Origin: Mesobacillus campisalis
Lineage (GTDB): Bacteria > Bacillota > Bacilli > Bacillales > Cytobacillaceae
Length of the DNA: 64,000 bases
Assembly: GCF_000986785.1 (NCBI RefSeq)
Contig: NZ_LAYY01000003.1
Coordinates: 174,583-238,582 of the forward strand
Direction: 5' to 3'
A program made the translations under genes and the position numbers. Within the stretch, counting starts at the first letter, position 1. Each line of letters starts with the position of its first letter. This document shows, in pieces, positions 12,620 to 22,475 of the stretch. Below the pieces are notes generated by a model, which was given only the letters and a program-made list of their open reading frames with translations, searched no databases and had not been told where the DNA came from.

Positions 12620-13804
12620 TTATTTATCATTCAAAGCGACAACGCCTGGAAGCTCTTTGCCTTCCATAAACTCAAGCGAAGCTCCGCCGCCAGTTGAAAT
12701 ATGGCTCATCTTGTCTGCAAGATTGAACTTTTCTACCGCAGCTGCAGAATCGCCGCCGCCGATGACGGAATATGTATCCGCCGCTTCTGCCAGCGCTTCG
12801 GCAACACCCTTTGTTCCTTTTGCGAATGGCTCAAGCTCGAACACACCCATTGGGCCGTTCCAGATGACAAGCTTGGAGCCCTTGATGACATCGCGATAGG
12901 TTTCGATTGTTTTCGGGCCGATATCGAGCGCTTCCCAATCAGCAGGAATTTCATTGATTGGCACTACCTTTGTATTGGCTTGCTCGGAGAAATCATCCGC
13001 GACCGTTACATCGACAGGCATATAGAAATTAACGCCTTTTTCTTTTGCTTTTTCCATGAAGGAATTGGCAAGGTCAATTTTATCCTCTTCGAGCAGGGAC
13101 TTTCCGACTTCATGGCCCTGTGCCTTAACGAACGTATAAGCCAAACCGCCGCCAATGATCAGGTTGTCCACTTTTTCAAGTAGGTTTTCGATAACACCGA
13201 TTTTGTCTTTTACCTTTGCTCCGCCAATGATGGCTGTGAATGGACGCTCAGGATTGGAGAGCGCTTTGCCAAGCACTTCAAGTTCCTTTTCCATCAGGAG
13301 TCCGGAAACGGCCGGAAGATGATGGGCAATTCCCTCTGTGGAGGCATGAGCACGGTGTGCAGCACCAAATGCATCGTTGACGTAGATGTCAGCCAGGTCG
13401 GCAAACGCTTTGGCCAATTCGGCATCGTTCTTTTCTTCACCTGGGTAAAAGCGCACGTTTTCCAAAAGCAATACATCTCCATCATTCATGGAGCTGATTT
13501 CTGCTTTAACGGATTCCCCATATGCCTCATCCGTTTTCTTCACATCCTTGCCCAATAGCTCGGACAGACGTGCAGCAACTGGAGTCAGGCGAAGTTCTTC
13601 AACCGCCTGGCCCTTTGGACGTCCAAGGTGGCTGGCAAGGATCACTTTCGCTCCCTGGTCGCTCAGGTACTGGATGGTCGGCAATGCTGCTTTGATCCTT
13701 GTTTCATCCGTCACTTGCCCGTCTTTCATCGGGACATTGAAGTCCACACGGCAAAATACTCGTTTTCCTTTTACATCAATATCTTTCACAGATTTTTTGT
13801 TCAA
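12620..13804 (-). CDS. pgk: Phosphoglycerate kinase
   Basis: A 394-residue glycolytic kinase making ATP and 3-phosphoglycerate from 1,3-bisphosphoglycerate. The N-terminal substrate motif [11 protein letters not shown], the ASHLGRPKG segment, the nucleotide-binding [10 protein letters not shown] and the C-terminal GGGDSAAAV are all present at normal length. The start is TTG with GAGGAGG eight bases away. A hairpin in the gap from gapA suggests that only part of the transcription reads through into this gene. Confidence 0.98.
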   Translation of the reverse strand: MNKKSVKDIDVKGKRVFCRVDFNVPMKDGQVTDETRIKAALPTIQYLSDQGAKVILASHLGRPKGQAVEELRLTPVAARLSELLGKDVKKTDEAYGESVKAEISSMNDGDVLLLENVRFYPGEEKNDAELAKAFADLADIYVNDAFGAAHRAHASTEGIAHHLPAVSGLLMEKELEVLGKALSNPERPFTAIIGGAKVKDKIGVIENLLEKVDNLIIGGGLAYTFVKAQGHEVGKSLLEEDKIDLANSFMEKAKEKGVNFYMPVDVTVADDFSEQANTKVVPINEIPADWEALDIGPKTIETYRDVIKGSKLVIWNGPMGVFELEPFAKGTKGVAEALAEAADTYSVIGGGDSAAAVEKFNLADKMSHISTGGGASLEFMEGKELPGVVALNDK

Positions 13805-13849
13805 GGCTTAAACCTCCTCTTCATCATAGACAAGCAAACAAGCATAAAA

Positions 13850-13885
13850 ACAAAGGGAGAGGGGACTGGTCCCCACTCCCCCTTT
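13850..13885 (-). terminator. GC-rich hairpin between gapA and pgk
   Basis: AAAGGGAG-AGGGGAC with its complement GTCCCC-ACTCCC and a TG apex forms a stable stem, followed on the minus strand by TTTGTTTTTA. In B. subtilis gapA transcripts also largely end before pgk, so partial termination fits; that parallel is inference. Confidence 0.55.
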
Positions 13886-13956
13886 TCATCCTTTTAAATT
13901 ATAGATGGTTCTGGATGGATTATCCAATGATACCACTAAAGTTCAGGAATTATTTT

Positions 13957-15009
<1,053 letters not shown>

Positions 15010-15052
15010 TTAAGAGTATGGCTCATGCCGGAATCGGTTCCGGCCAAGCTGA

Positions 15053-16075
15053 TTACCCTTGAACCAAAAGTCTTGCCGCTCCTTCATCCGTAATGAGGAT
15101 GGTGGTGTCCGGAGCTTGTTTCATGTAAGCCCTGATCGCTTTTGCCTTCGATGCTCCACCGGCTACGGCGATGATATGGTCCACTGTTTGCAGGTCCTCG
15201 AGCTGAAGCCCGATGGTGCGGACCCGGTGGACGATATCCCCGGACTCGTTAAAATAGTAGCCAAATGCCTCGCCAACTGCTTTTCCCTGGATGATTTTCT
15301 CCATATCAGCTGCAGAAGTATTCCGGCGTTCCGCCATTGCAATAGCATCCCCAATTCCGTGAAGAACCATGCTTGCCGATTTAATGAGATTCAGCACTTC
15401 GTTGACCTGCGGCTCCCGGATGAAAGACTCGTATATCCCGCTGCTCACCTGGTCGGGCACATAGAACACCCGGTGACGGGAATGTGTCCTGCTGGCCATG
15501 ATTGCGCTGATGGTGTTCGCCTGGTTGTTCACATCCTCACCGAGGCCGCCCCTTGCAGGGACAAAAAGCAAATTCTTCTCACCCATCTCCTGCGGGAGCA
15601 TCTCTGCAACCGCAGACATCGTGGTCCCTCCAGTTACGGCAATGATATTGTCTTCCTTTAAGGCATTTTTCATTCCGGATGCGCAAGCTTTCCCGAGCTC
15701 CCGCTTAACCCATGGCGACTGGTCGCTGTCTCCGGGAACGACAATCACCTTGGCTATGCCCATTTGGGCCTTGAGCTGCTGCTCTAGTTTGCTTATACCC
15801 GTAATGGCGCGCATTATGCTATCAAGTCTTTCCAGTATATCTTCCCCTTCACGGGTCAGGCTCATTCCCTGGGCTGAAGACTCCAGCAAATTCTGCGCTT
15901 TTAAAAAATCGACCTCGCCCCGCAAAACGCGTTCCGTAAGCCCGAGGCTGACGGACAGGTTGCGGCGTCCGACTGGCTGCATGGCATTTATGTATTGCAG
16001 AATCTGCACGCGTCTTTGCATGACTTCTACAAGATCAGGCAATATTCTTTTTTGAATATCAAGCAATTCATCCAT
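15053..16075 (-). CDS. cggR: Central glycolytic genes regulator CggR
   Basis: A 340-residue SorC/DeoR-type repressor of the gapA operon, relieved by fructose-1,6-bisphosphate. The N-terminal helix-turn-helix (VGRRNLSVSLGLTERVLRGE, residues about 36-55) is followed by a sugar-phosphate-binding domain with VTGGTTMSAVAE and PARGGLGED. The operator just upstream matches the CggR consensus, so autoregulation is likely. Confidence 0.96.
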   Translation of the reverse strand: MDELLDIQKRILPDLVEVMQRRVQILQYINAMQPVGRRNLSVSLGLTERVLRGEVDFLKAQNLLESSAQGMSLTREGEDILERLDSIMRAITGISKLEQQLKAQMGIAKVIVVPGDSDQSPWVKRELGKACASGMKNALKEDNIIAVTGGTTMSAVAEMLPQEMGEKNLLFVPARGGLGEDVNNQANTISAIMASRTHSRHRVFYVPDQVSSGIYESFIREPQVNEVLNLIKSASMVLHGIGDAIAMAERRNTSAADMEKIIQGKAVGEAFGYYFNESGDIVHRVRTIGLQLEDLQTVDHIIAVAGGASKAKAIRAYMKQAPDTTILITDEGAARLLVQG

Positions 16076-16101
16076 GGGAAAAATCCCCTCCAGCTTGCGT
16101 G

Positions 16102-16137
16102 GTCATTTTATGTCCCGGAGTGACATATTATGTCCCA
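16102..16137 (-). promoter_or_regulatory. CggR operator
   Basis: The minus strand reads GGGAC-N6-TGTC-N4-CGGGAC-N6-TGAC, which differs from the known CggR consensus (CGGGAC-N6-TGTC twice) at only two positions. It ends 27 bp before the cggR start codon. A repressor tetramer here would block transcription of cggR-gapA and the downstream genes. Confidence 0.9.
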
Positions 16138-16152
16138 CTTACTCAAAAAAAA

Positions 16153-16193
16153 AATCACCCCTGATTCATGTATCATTCTAACAGGAGTGATTG
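16153..16193 (-). terminator. Terminator before cggR
   Basis: AATCACTCCTG and CAGGGGTGATT pair (one mismatch) around a loop of about 18 bases and are followed by ten T on the minus strand. It lies 7 bp past the stop of the glutaredoxin-like gene and insulates cggR from rpoN. Confidence 0.8.
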
Positions 16194-16199
16194 GCCAAT

Positions 16200-16460
16200 T
16201 CAACCAATATACTTGACATTTTTTCTTGAAAACGCTTCAACTATAAAATTTTTGTTAATAATGCCAGCCTGGATTTCTTCGCCGTGCAATTCAATGACCG
16301 GAATGGTGATGCCATAGCGTTCAGTCAACTCGTCACTTTCATCTATGTCTACTTCAACTATATCGAATTGCCAATTCTTCTGTAGTTCCTCAAGCAGCGC
16401 TTTGGCGTCTTCGCACAAATGGCAGCGCTGCCTCATGTATAGTTTTACTATGCTTTCCAA
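16200..16460 (-). CDS. Glutaredoxin-like thiol-redox protein
   Basis: An 86-residue thioredoxin-fold protein. The redox site CHLC (residues 13-16) lies in RQRCHLCEDAK, and the cis-proline region TIPVIEL is present. The start is TTG seven bases after AAAGGTGG. It lies 14 bp after rpoN and is probably translated from the same message. The partner substrate is unknown; the placement between rpoN and cggR is common in this group. Confidence 0.85.
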   Translation of the reverse strand: MESIVKLYMRQRCHLCEDAKALLEELQKNWQFDIVEVDIDESDELTERYGITIPVIELHGEEIQAGIINKNFIVEAFSRKNVKYIG

Positions 16461-16474
16461 AACTTTTCCACCTT

Positions 16475-17812
16475 TTACAAAAATCTTTTCCGTTTCGAGG
16501 ACGAGGCAATCCCAAGCTGTTCTCTATACTTCGCCACCGTCCTCCTCGAGATGACGATGCCCGCCCGCTCTGACAATAGCTCGACAATATCCTGATCCGA
16601 TAGCGGCTTTTGTTTGTCTTCATCCTGTACAAGCTGGGCAATCGCGGCTTTAGCATGCTGCGAGGATGTCTGTTCAAGCTCGGTCGTCTGGATGGAGCTT
16701 GAAAAGAGCGACTTCATTTCAAATGTGCCTGCAGGCGTTTGAAGGTACTTCTCCCGCACTGCCCTGCTGACGGTCGATTCATGGATTCCAAGCTCTCCGG
16801 CAATCTCTTTCATCGTCATCGGCTTGAGGAACGAGCGCCCCTGCCGGATGAAACCAGGCTGTTTTTCAACAATTTTAATTGCTACCTTCATTAAGGTTTC
16901 ACGGCGCTGTTCAAGGCTTTTCAGAATCCATTGGAAATCCTGCTGTTTTTCGTGGAGAAACCTGGCCACTTCATGATCGCCGTAAGCTGCCAGCTCCCGA
17001 TAGTAATCTTCATTAAATGTAATCTTTGGAACGGTCTCATCAACCATTCCGATGGTCAGGCCGCCGTTTTCCTCGCGAACGATGACATCGGGCACAATAT
17101 AGGCGGCCTTTTCAGAATAAAAAGCAGCTCCCGGCCTTGGGTCAAGGACCTGGATATAATCGAACGTTTGCTGGATTTCCCGAAGTTCCAGTTTCAATAG
17201 TTTGGCCAGCAGCTTCCATTTCTTTTCGGCAAACAGCATAAAGTGGGTTTCCAGCACCGTCTGGGCCAGGAAATTCCACTTATCAGGCTTCATCCTCTGC
17301 AGCTGCAGCAGCAGGCATTCCTGGAGGCTCCGTGCTCCCACTCCTGAAGGCTCAAGTCCCTGAAGGAGCACAAGTGCGTTCTCGGCCTCGTCTTCCGTGA
17401 TGCCAAGCTTCACGCAGGCGTCCTGTACCGTCGCACCCAAGTAACCGTTTTCATCAAGGTTCTCAATATAAAATTGGATAATCCTCCGCTCATCCTTTTC
17501 AAGTGGCAAGACATTAAGCTGAAAACGCAAATGGTCCTGAAGCGAGTACGGAATTTCGCCAATTTGGTCGATCCAGTTTTTTTGGTCCCGTTCGCTCGGT
17601 GTACGTGCTTTCACTTTCGTTCCCACACGCGGGTCAATCGTACGGATATTTTTAAAATCCACCTGGAGCAGCGGATTTTCACTCGCCTTTTCTTCCAAAA
17701 AAGCTGCAAGCTCCTGGGACGAATATTGCAACAGTGCAATCGCCTGGGTCAGCTCCTGGGTCATTGCCAGCTTCAATGTCTGCTTCTGCCATAATCCGGC
17801 TTTCAAGTCCAT
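16475..17812 (-). CDS. rpoN: RNA polymerase sigma-54 factor (SigL)
   Basis: A 445-residue alternative sigma factor that recognises -24/-12 promoters and needs AAA+ activators; in Bacillus it controls levanase, arginine/ornithine and branched-chain amino-acid catabolism. Region I is glutamine/leucine-rich (LTQAIALLQYSSQELAAFL). The central helix-turn-helix (MKEIAGELGIHESTVSRAV) and the C-terminal RpoN box variant RRTVAKYRE are intact. No activator gene is in the window. Confidence 0.97.
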   Translation of the reverse strand: MDLKAGLWQKQTLKLAMTQELTQAIALLQYSSQELAAFLEEKASENPLLQVDFKNIRTIDPRVGTKVKARTPSERDQKNWIDQIGEIPYSLQDHLRFQLNVLPLEKDERRIIQFYIENLDENGYLGATVQDACVKLGITEDEAENALVLLQGLEPSGVGARSLQECLLLQLQRMKPDKWNFLAQTVLETHFMLFAEKKWKLLAKLLKLELREIQQTFDYIQVLDPRPGAAFYSEKAAYIVPDVIVREENGGLTIGMVDETVPKITFNEDYYRELAAYGDHEVARFLHEKQQDFQWILKSLEQRRETLMKVAIKIVEKQPGFIRQGRSFLKPMTMKEIAGELGIHESTVSRAVREKYLQTPAGTFEMKSLFSSSIQTTELEQTSSQHAKAAIAQLVQDEDKQKPLSDQDIVELLSERAGIVISRRTVAKYREQLGIASSSKRKRFL

Positions 17813-17993
17813 CCGATCTCCCTCCCTTCCACCATTTTACATGATAATTGCGAATAGGTGAATGGGATGTATTGGTGATATTTGCGGAAGGTCTATAAAT
17901 GCAGGTTGGTAATCGTCATATATATCAACGTTCTCCAGCAGTTCCCCACCAATGCAAATCAGATTTTGAATATTAAAGGAGACGACTGTCATT

Positions 17994-18809
17994 TTAAAGC
18001 CCATCCTGACCATAAACAATTTTAGTCTTCTTTTTGTTTATTTTCAGTTTATACTGAGTGAATCTTTCTGAAATCTGGGAGAGCAGGTTTTGGGCTTCGT
18101 CTTCACTGTGGCAATGAATATAAATATCATCAAGGAAGCGCTCGAAAACAATTTTTGGATGATTCTTTTCCATCCATTGATCAAAAATATCATGTAAGTA
18201 GAAGTCTACCAGAAAATAACTGAGACTGTTGCCTTGCGGTATTCCTTTAATTCCTCTGACTAAAGTTCCATCGTTCATTTGTGCAGGTGCTTTCACCAAT
18301 CGTTCTGTATAAAGCAATACCCAGGAATTATTAAAATGTTTTCTTAGCATATCCATAAGGGTCTGATGGTCAATGTTTTCTGCACATTTCTCAATGTCAA
18401 CAATAAGGGTCCACTCATAGCGCAGCCAGCGGTCACGTTTCGGTGCTAGAGTAGCTCTCTTTCCTTCTTTTTTACCCTTCAAATGAAAAAAAGAGTTAGG
18501 ATGCCACTGCTCCTTGAATGCAGAAAACAGATGATCCCTTAATAACTGTTGTACGAGATGATCTCTTACTGTAGTAATACCCAGAGGTCTCCAACCGCCA
18601 TGTTTCTTGCGCCTGTATGTTCTGAGAACAGGAGAAGGAACATACTTCCCCGATGAAAGTTCCTTCCATAGTTCATGAATTCGCTTCGACCGATTTACCT
18701 TGAAATCCCGCATGGTTTGACCATCTATACCGACTACCTTTGTATTTTTGCATTTTTTATATGCTTTCCAAACATGTTTCTTCGGTATGTCAAATCCTTT
18801 CTTTGGCAT
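17994..18809 (-). CDS. Truncated, divergent group II intron-type reverse transcriptase
   Basis: 271 residues from the ATG with SD AGAAGGGTGG. The N-terminal region and RT blocks follow intron-encoded RTs: GIDGQTM, GGWRPLGITTVRDHLVQ, VDIEKCAENIDH, GIPQGNSLS, FERFLDDIYIHC and KTKIVYG. Catalytic Asp138 and the two Asp of FLDD (225-228) are kept. However, the usual YADD is FLDD, the aromatic steric-gate position of motif A (six residues into DIxxxF) is Ala143, and PQGG.SP has become PQGNSLSY. The protein stops right after the palm: no thumb/maturase or endonuclease domain, and no domain V or 5' intron RNA was found nearby. The ORF is intact. It is either a decaying retroelement or a stand-alone RT; function unknown. 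Confidence 0.85.
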   Translation of the reverse strand: MPKKGFDIPKKHVWKAYKKCKNTKVVGIDGQTMRDFKVNRSKRIHELWKELSSGKYVPSPVLRTYRRKKHGGWRPLGITTVRDHLVQQLLRDHLFSAFKEQWHPNSFFHLKGKKEGKRATLAPKRDRWLRYEWTLIVDIEKCAENIDHQTLMDMLRKHFNNSWVLLYTERLVKAPAQMNDGTLVRGIKGIPQGNSLSYFLVDFYLHDIFDQWMEKNHPKIVFERFLDDIYIHCHSEDEAQNLLSQISERFTQYKLKINKKKTKIVYGQDGL

Positions 18810-19009
18810 GCAATCCACCCTTCTTTCATTTATTATTCTATCTATATGTCCAAACTGCAATAAAGGACAATACATACGCGGAAATGAGAGGAGACAAATC
18901 ACGACTATCACTACCCAAATATATCGACCTCTGCAAAATCAACTGAAAATATGTAGTTTTTATTACGTAGCATTTAAGTGAAAGATATCGAAAAAAAATA
19001 AAAAAAAAT

Positions 19010-19032
19010 CCCTGCGAGGATTAATCGCAGGG
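19010..19032 (-). terminator. Terminator of tRNA-Arg
   Basis: A perfect 8-bp stem CCCTGCGA / TCGCAGGG is followed on the minus strand by long T tracts. It lies 28 bp past the tRNA 3' end. Confidence 0.88.
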
Positions 19033-19060
19033 AAATTAGCGTAAATATCGATATTAAGGA

Positions 19061-19132
19061 CGCCCTCGTCAGGATTCGAACCCGAATTTCAAGAACCGGA
19101 ATCTTGCGTGCTATCCATTGCACCACGAGGGC
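19061..19132 (-). tRNA. tRNA-Arg (anticodon CCG)
   Basis: 72 nt with acceptor GCCCTCG / CGAGGGC, D stem GTGC/GCAC, anticodon stem CAAGA/TCTTG with loop TTCCGGT (anticodon CCG), and T arm CGGG-TTCGAAT-CCTG. The 3' CCA is not encoded (discriminator G, then TCC). It reads CGG arginine codons. It stands alone with its own terminator, next to the reverse transcriptase gene. Confidence 0.95.
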
Positions 19133-19308
19133 CTATTCAATTATTATTCTGCAAAAGCAGATGTGCGGTACGAATACTAATTATAGGGCATGTTGCCCGA
19201 GAATGCAAGAGGGATTTTGTTTAAAATTCATTCAGGTGGGTAAGATGGAAACGGAGGAATGTGTTGGTAAAATGTCGAACAGTTATTATAGCCGGACAAG
19301 AGTGATTT

Positions 19309-19338
19309 GTTTGACCTTTATTGACCATCAGTGTATCA
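19309..19338 (+). promoter_or_regulatory. clpP promoter with overlapping CtsR operator
   Basis: TTTGACC-TTT-ATTGACC (19309-19325) is the complement of the CtsR tandem heptamer GGTCAAA-NNN-GGTCAAA. It overlaps a -35 TTGACC (19310-19315) that is 17 bp from a -10 TATCAT (19333-19338). The heat-shock repressor CtsR bound here would block initiation of clpP. ctsR itself is not in this window. Confidence 0.9.
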
Positions 19339-19419
19339 TAAAAATACATAGCAAACCCGGCTTCCAGTCCCTTTCATTCGGGTGGTCCGGGAAAACCTTA
19401 TGTAAAAGGAGGAAATAGA

Positions 19420-20022
19420 ATGAATTTGATTCCTACAGTTATTGAACAGACAAACCGCGGGGAACGTGCTTACGATATTTATTCCCGCCTGTTAAAAGAC
19501 CGCATCATCATGCTGGGAAGCGGGATTGATGATAATGTTGCCAACTCGATTGTGGCTCAGCTGCTTTTCCTTGAAGCAGAAAATCCGGAGAAGGATATCT
19601 CCATCTACATCAACAGCCCGGGGGGCAGCATCACGGCAGGCATGGCGATTTATGATACCATGCAGTTCATCAAGCCTGAAGTCCAAACCATCTGTATCGG
19701 GATGGCAGCATCCATGGGTGCATTCCTGCTTGCAGCCGGAACAAAAGGCAAGCGTTACGCCCTTCCTAACGCCGAAGTGATGATCCACCAGCCTCTTGGC
19801 GGAGCACAAGGCCAGGCAACAGAAATTGAGATCGCGGCAAAGCGCATTTTGTTCTTGCGCGACAAGCTGAATGGCATTCTTTCCGAGCGCACTGGCCAGC
19901 CGCTTGAAGTGATTGCCCGCGACACAGAGCGCGACAACTTTATGACGGCAGAGCGTGCCAAGGAGTACGGCCTTGTCGACCATATCGTCAGCAGAAATCC
20001 AAACGAACAAAGCAAAAAATAA
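19420..20022 (+). CDS. clpP: ATP-dependent Clp protease proteolytic subunit
   Basis: A 200-residue serine protease forming the double heptameric barrel that works with ClpC, ClpX or ClpE; it degrades SsrA-tagged and misfolded proteins. The catalytic triad Ser98 (GMAASMG), His123 (MIHQP) and Asp172 (ERDNF) is intact. AAAGGAGG precedes the ATG. It is a single gene flanked by a CtsR-controlled promoter and a terminator, so it is heat-shock regulated. Confidence 0.98.
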   Translation: MNLIPTVIEQTNRGERAYDIYSRLLKDRIIMLGSGIDDNVANSIVAQLLFLEAENPEKDISIYINSPGGSITAGMAIYDTMQFIKPEVQTICIGMAASMGAFLLAAGTKGKRYALPNAEVMIHQPLGGAQGQATEIEIAAKRILFLRDKLNGILSERTGQPLEVIARDTERDNFMTAERAKEYGLVDHIVSRNPNEQSKK

Positions 20023-20031
20023 ACAAAAAGA

Positions 20032-20061
20032 AAACTCGCTCCCATCCGATGGGGCGAGTTT
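20032..20061. terminator. Bidirectional terminator between clpP and crh
   Basis: The stem AAACTCGC..GCGAGTTT with an inner CCCAT/ATGGG pairing is followed by T on the plus strand and preceded by A-rich sequence, so it can serve both convergent genes. Confidence 0.85.
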
Positions 20062-20067
20062 TTCATT

Positions 20068-20325
20068 TCAGCTTTCGCGCTGGATATAATCGCTTAACGC
20101 GTTTAGAGCTTCTGATTCGTCATTCCCGTCAGCAATAAGCGTGATCATGGATCCCGTACTTACCGCGAGGCTCATCAATCCCATAATGCTTTTCGCATTC
20201 ACTTTTTTGCCATCTTTCTCAATAAACACATCCGAAGAAAATCGATTGGCTTCCTGAACGAACATCGCCGCCGGGCGAGCCTGCAAACCAGTTTTCAATT
20301 TAACTTCCACTTGCCTTTCTACCAT
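20068..20325 (-). CDS. crh: Catabolite repression HPr-like protein Crh
   Basis: An 85-residue HPr paralogue. Position 15 is Gln (LKTGLQARPAA) instead of the phosphotransfer histidine, so it cannot carry sugar phosphate. Ser46 (NAKSIMGL), the site phosphorylated by HPr kinase, is kept. P-Ser-Crh is a co-repressor of CcpA. The start MVERQV follows GGGAGG. Its kinase gene hprK lies at 39.3-40.3 kb in this window. It is the last gene of the rapZ-yvcK-whiA block. Confidence 0.97.
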   Translation of the reverse strand: MVERQVEVKLKTGLQARPAAMFVQEANRFSSDVFIEKDGKKVNAKSIMGLMSLAVSTGSMITLIADGNDESEALNALSDYIQRES

Positions 20326-20352
20326 CTGTATTCCTCCCATTCAAACAAATTA

Positions 20353-21300
20353 TTATTGTTGTATCATTTCTCCAGCACGGAGCTTTTCAGCAATTTCATC
20401 TATTTTACGCAGGCGATGATTGATCCCGGATTTGCTGATCACCCCGCCCGATACCATCTCCCCCAATTCCTTGAGGGTTACATCCTGGTGGGCTACCCGC
20501 AGTTCGGCAATTTCCCGCAGCTTGCCCGGGAGAATCTGAAGGCCGACTGTTTCCTCGATATATCGGATATTCTCAACCTGCCGCAGCGCAGCACCAATGG
20601 TCTTATTCAAGTTCGCCGTTTCACAATTTACCAGGCGGTTAACCGAATTTCTCATATCGCGGACAATGCGAATATCCTCAAATCGCAGCAGGGCATTATG
20701 GGCCCCTATGACATTCAGGAACTCAGTGATTTTCTCGGCTTCTTTCAGATAGGTAATAAAGCCTTTCTTGCGTTCCAGCGTTTTGCTGTTCAGCCCGAAT
20801 TTGTTCATCAGTTCGCATAGGGACTGATTGTGTTCCTGGTACATCGAGGCAATTTCAAGGTGATACGAGGATGTTTCCGGATTGTTCACCGAGCCGCCGG
20901 CGAGAAATGCGCCTCTTAAGTAGGAACGCTTGCAGCATTTCTTTTTTACTAGGTCCTCTGAAATATCATGCACGAGGGAAAAATCCTCGGACAAAATCTT
21001 CAAGTCTTCCAGTACTTTTCTCGCTGTGTTCTTCAGGCGGACAATATAGACATTGTTTTTCTTGAGCCGCATCTTTTTTCGGACAAGAAGCTCCATCGGC
21101 ACTTGGTAATTCATTTTCACCAATGTATAAATGCGGCGGGCAATGGCTGCGTTTTCAGTCTGAATATCGACAACCAGCTCGCGGTTTGAGAAAGAAAGAG
21201 AACCGTTCATCCGAATCAGGGCGGAAAGTTCGGCCTTGCTGCAGCAGCCTTTAACCTCCAGATTCGTCAGCTCCTTCTTCGTTTCCGAAGCGAAAGACAT
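20353..21300 (-). CDS. whiA: Sporulation/division regulator WhiA
   Basis: A 315-residue DNA-binding protein. The N-terminal half has a degenerate LAGLIDADG endonuclease fold ([15 protein letters not shown]) and the C-terminal half a helix-turn-helix ([20 protein letters not shown]). In Bacillus it affects chromosome segregation and cell division. The start [11 protein letters not shown] follows AAAGGAGG; the longer reading runs into an upstream repeat. It follows yvcK after a 190-bp gap filled by a repeat element. Confidence 0.97.
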   Translation of the reverse strand: MSFASETKKELTNLEVKGCCSKAELSALIRMNGSLSFSNRELVVDIQTENAAIARRIYTLVKMNYQVPMELLVRKKMRLKKNNVYIVRLKNTARKVLEDLKILSEDFSLVHDISEDLVKKKCCKRSYLRGAFLAGGSVNNPETSSYHLEIASMYQEHNQSLCELMNKFGLNSKTLERKKGFITYLKEAEKITEFLNVIGAHNALLRFEDIRIVRDMRNSVNRLVNCETANLNKTIGAALRQVENIRYIEETVGLQILPGKLREIAELRVAHQDVTLKELGEMVSGGVISKSGINHRLRKIDEIAEKLRAGEMIQQ

Positions 21301-21319
21301 CCTCTCACCTCCTTTATCA

Positions 21320-21478
21320 TTAGTGCGGAAGCGCCAGCTTTGCCCCGACAGGCGCTCTCTGGGCCGGCAGGTGAAGTCGTTCTTTGACTTCATCGGACGG
21401 ACCGAAGCGACCGAGGGGCATGGCGCTGCAGCCGGATATCATTTAGTGCGGAAGCGCCAGCTTTGCCCCGACAGGCGC
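21320..21478. repeat. GC-rich GCGGAAGCGCC intergenic repeat element
   Basis: A stretch of about 34 bp beginning TAGTGCGGAAGCGCCAGC and including TTTGCCCCGACAGGCGC occurs twice (about 21320 and 21440). Between the copies, GTGAAGTCG..CGACTTCA-like arms and a GAGGGGCATGGCGC segment complement the ends, so the whole can fold into a long stem. It fills the whiA-yvcK gap. It looks like a dispersed Bacillus-type palindromic element, not a gene. Confidence 0.7.
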
Positions 21479-21491
21479 CTGTATCATTGTA

Positions 21492-22475
21492 TTACGCTTT
21501 CCTGCGCTTTTCGGTTTCATTTAAAATCAGAGAATATAAAATTTCCGCCACTTTCTTTGTGTCATGGCGGATGACCTGGTTTTCCAAATAGGCTATTTCT
21601 TCTTCCAGGATTTCAATACCCATCTCTTTTAAACGCTTAAAGTCATACTGGACCGGCCTGGCAAGCTCCTCTTTATAACGGAGCTCGACTTCCGGCGGAA
21701 TGGCCTCATTATTAACAAGGATGGTATCAATGAAAGCGCAGTTCATATGATCGTAGATGGCCTGGACATGGTCGCTCGCGGTATAGTCAAGCGTCTCTCC
21801 TGCCTGGGTCATCAAATTGCAAATATAGACCTTTCGCGCCTTCGCCTTGCAAACCTCCACGCCGAGCCGCTTGACCAAAAGGTTCGGCAGGATGCTCGTG
21901 TACAAGCTGCCAGGTCCAATGACAATCAGGTCGGCCTTCCTGATCTCCTGAATGGTTTCAGGAAGCGGCCTGACATTTCCCGGATCGAGAAAGACCTTGC
22001 GGATTTTCTTGCCGGAATAGGGAATCTTCGACTCGCCGCTGACAATGCTTCCGTCTTCCATTTCTGCCTTAAGAACCACGCTTCGGTTGGCAGCCGGAAG
22101 GATTTTGCCGCGAACATTCAGCACACGGCTCATTTCCTGGACAGCATGGGAGAAGTTCCCGGTAATCGAAGTCATCGCCGCCAGGATCAGGTTCCCCAGG
22201 GAATGACCTGAAAGCTCGTTCGATGTCTTAAAGCGATGCTGGAACATCTCTTCAACAAGCGGTTCCACATCGGACAGGGCGGCGATGACATTGCGGACAT
22301 CCCCCGGTGGAGGAATGTGCATTTCATCCCGAAGCCGTCCCGAGCTGCCGCCATCATCAGCCACCGTTACAATGGCCGTTATGTCCACATCGTATTTTTT
22401 TAAACCCCTGAGTAAAACAGGCAGGCCGGTTCCACCGCCGATGACGACGATTCTCGGTTTAGCTTCCATGCTCAT
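21492..22475 (-). CDS. yvcK: YvcK/CofD-like gluconeogenesis factor
   Basis: A 327-residue cytosolic protein of the CofD-like superfamily, needed in B. subtilis for growth on gluconeogenic carbon and for normal cell shape; it binds UDP-sugars. The Rossmann-type motif [15 protein letters not shown] is at the N-terminus, with [10 protein letters not shown] after it. The start overlaps the rapZ stop as ATGA, so the two are translationally coupled. Confidence 0.95.
   Translation of the reverse strand: MSMEAKPRIVVIGGGTGLPVLLRGLKKYDVDITAIVTVADDGGSSGRLRDEMHIPPPGDVRNVIAALSDVEPLVEEMFQHRFKTSNELSGHSLGNLILAAMTSITGNFSHAVQEMSRVLNVRGKILPAANRSVVLKAEMEDGSIVSGESKIPYSGKKIRKVFLDPGNVRPLPETIQEIRKADLIVIGPGSLYTSILPNLLVKRLGVEVCKAKARKVYICNLMTQAGETLDYTASDHVQAIYDHMNCAFIDTILVNNEAIPPEVELRYKEELARPVQYDFKRLKEMGIEILEEEIAYLENQVIRHDTKKVAEILYSLILNETEKRRKA

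Noticed and set aside
17837..17992. Small minus-strand ORF after the RT gene (starting MTVVSFNIQ), possibly the missing thumb domain
   Set aside because: The translation shows none of the expected FLGYTF/maturase motifs in any frame, the SD is poor, and it overlaps the end of the RT frame. No support as a gene.
18810..19060. Group II intron RNA 5' of the RT gene
   Set aside because: No GTGYG start, no domain V-like hairpin with GAAA tetraloop, and far too little sequence before the tRNA gene.
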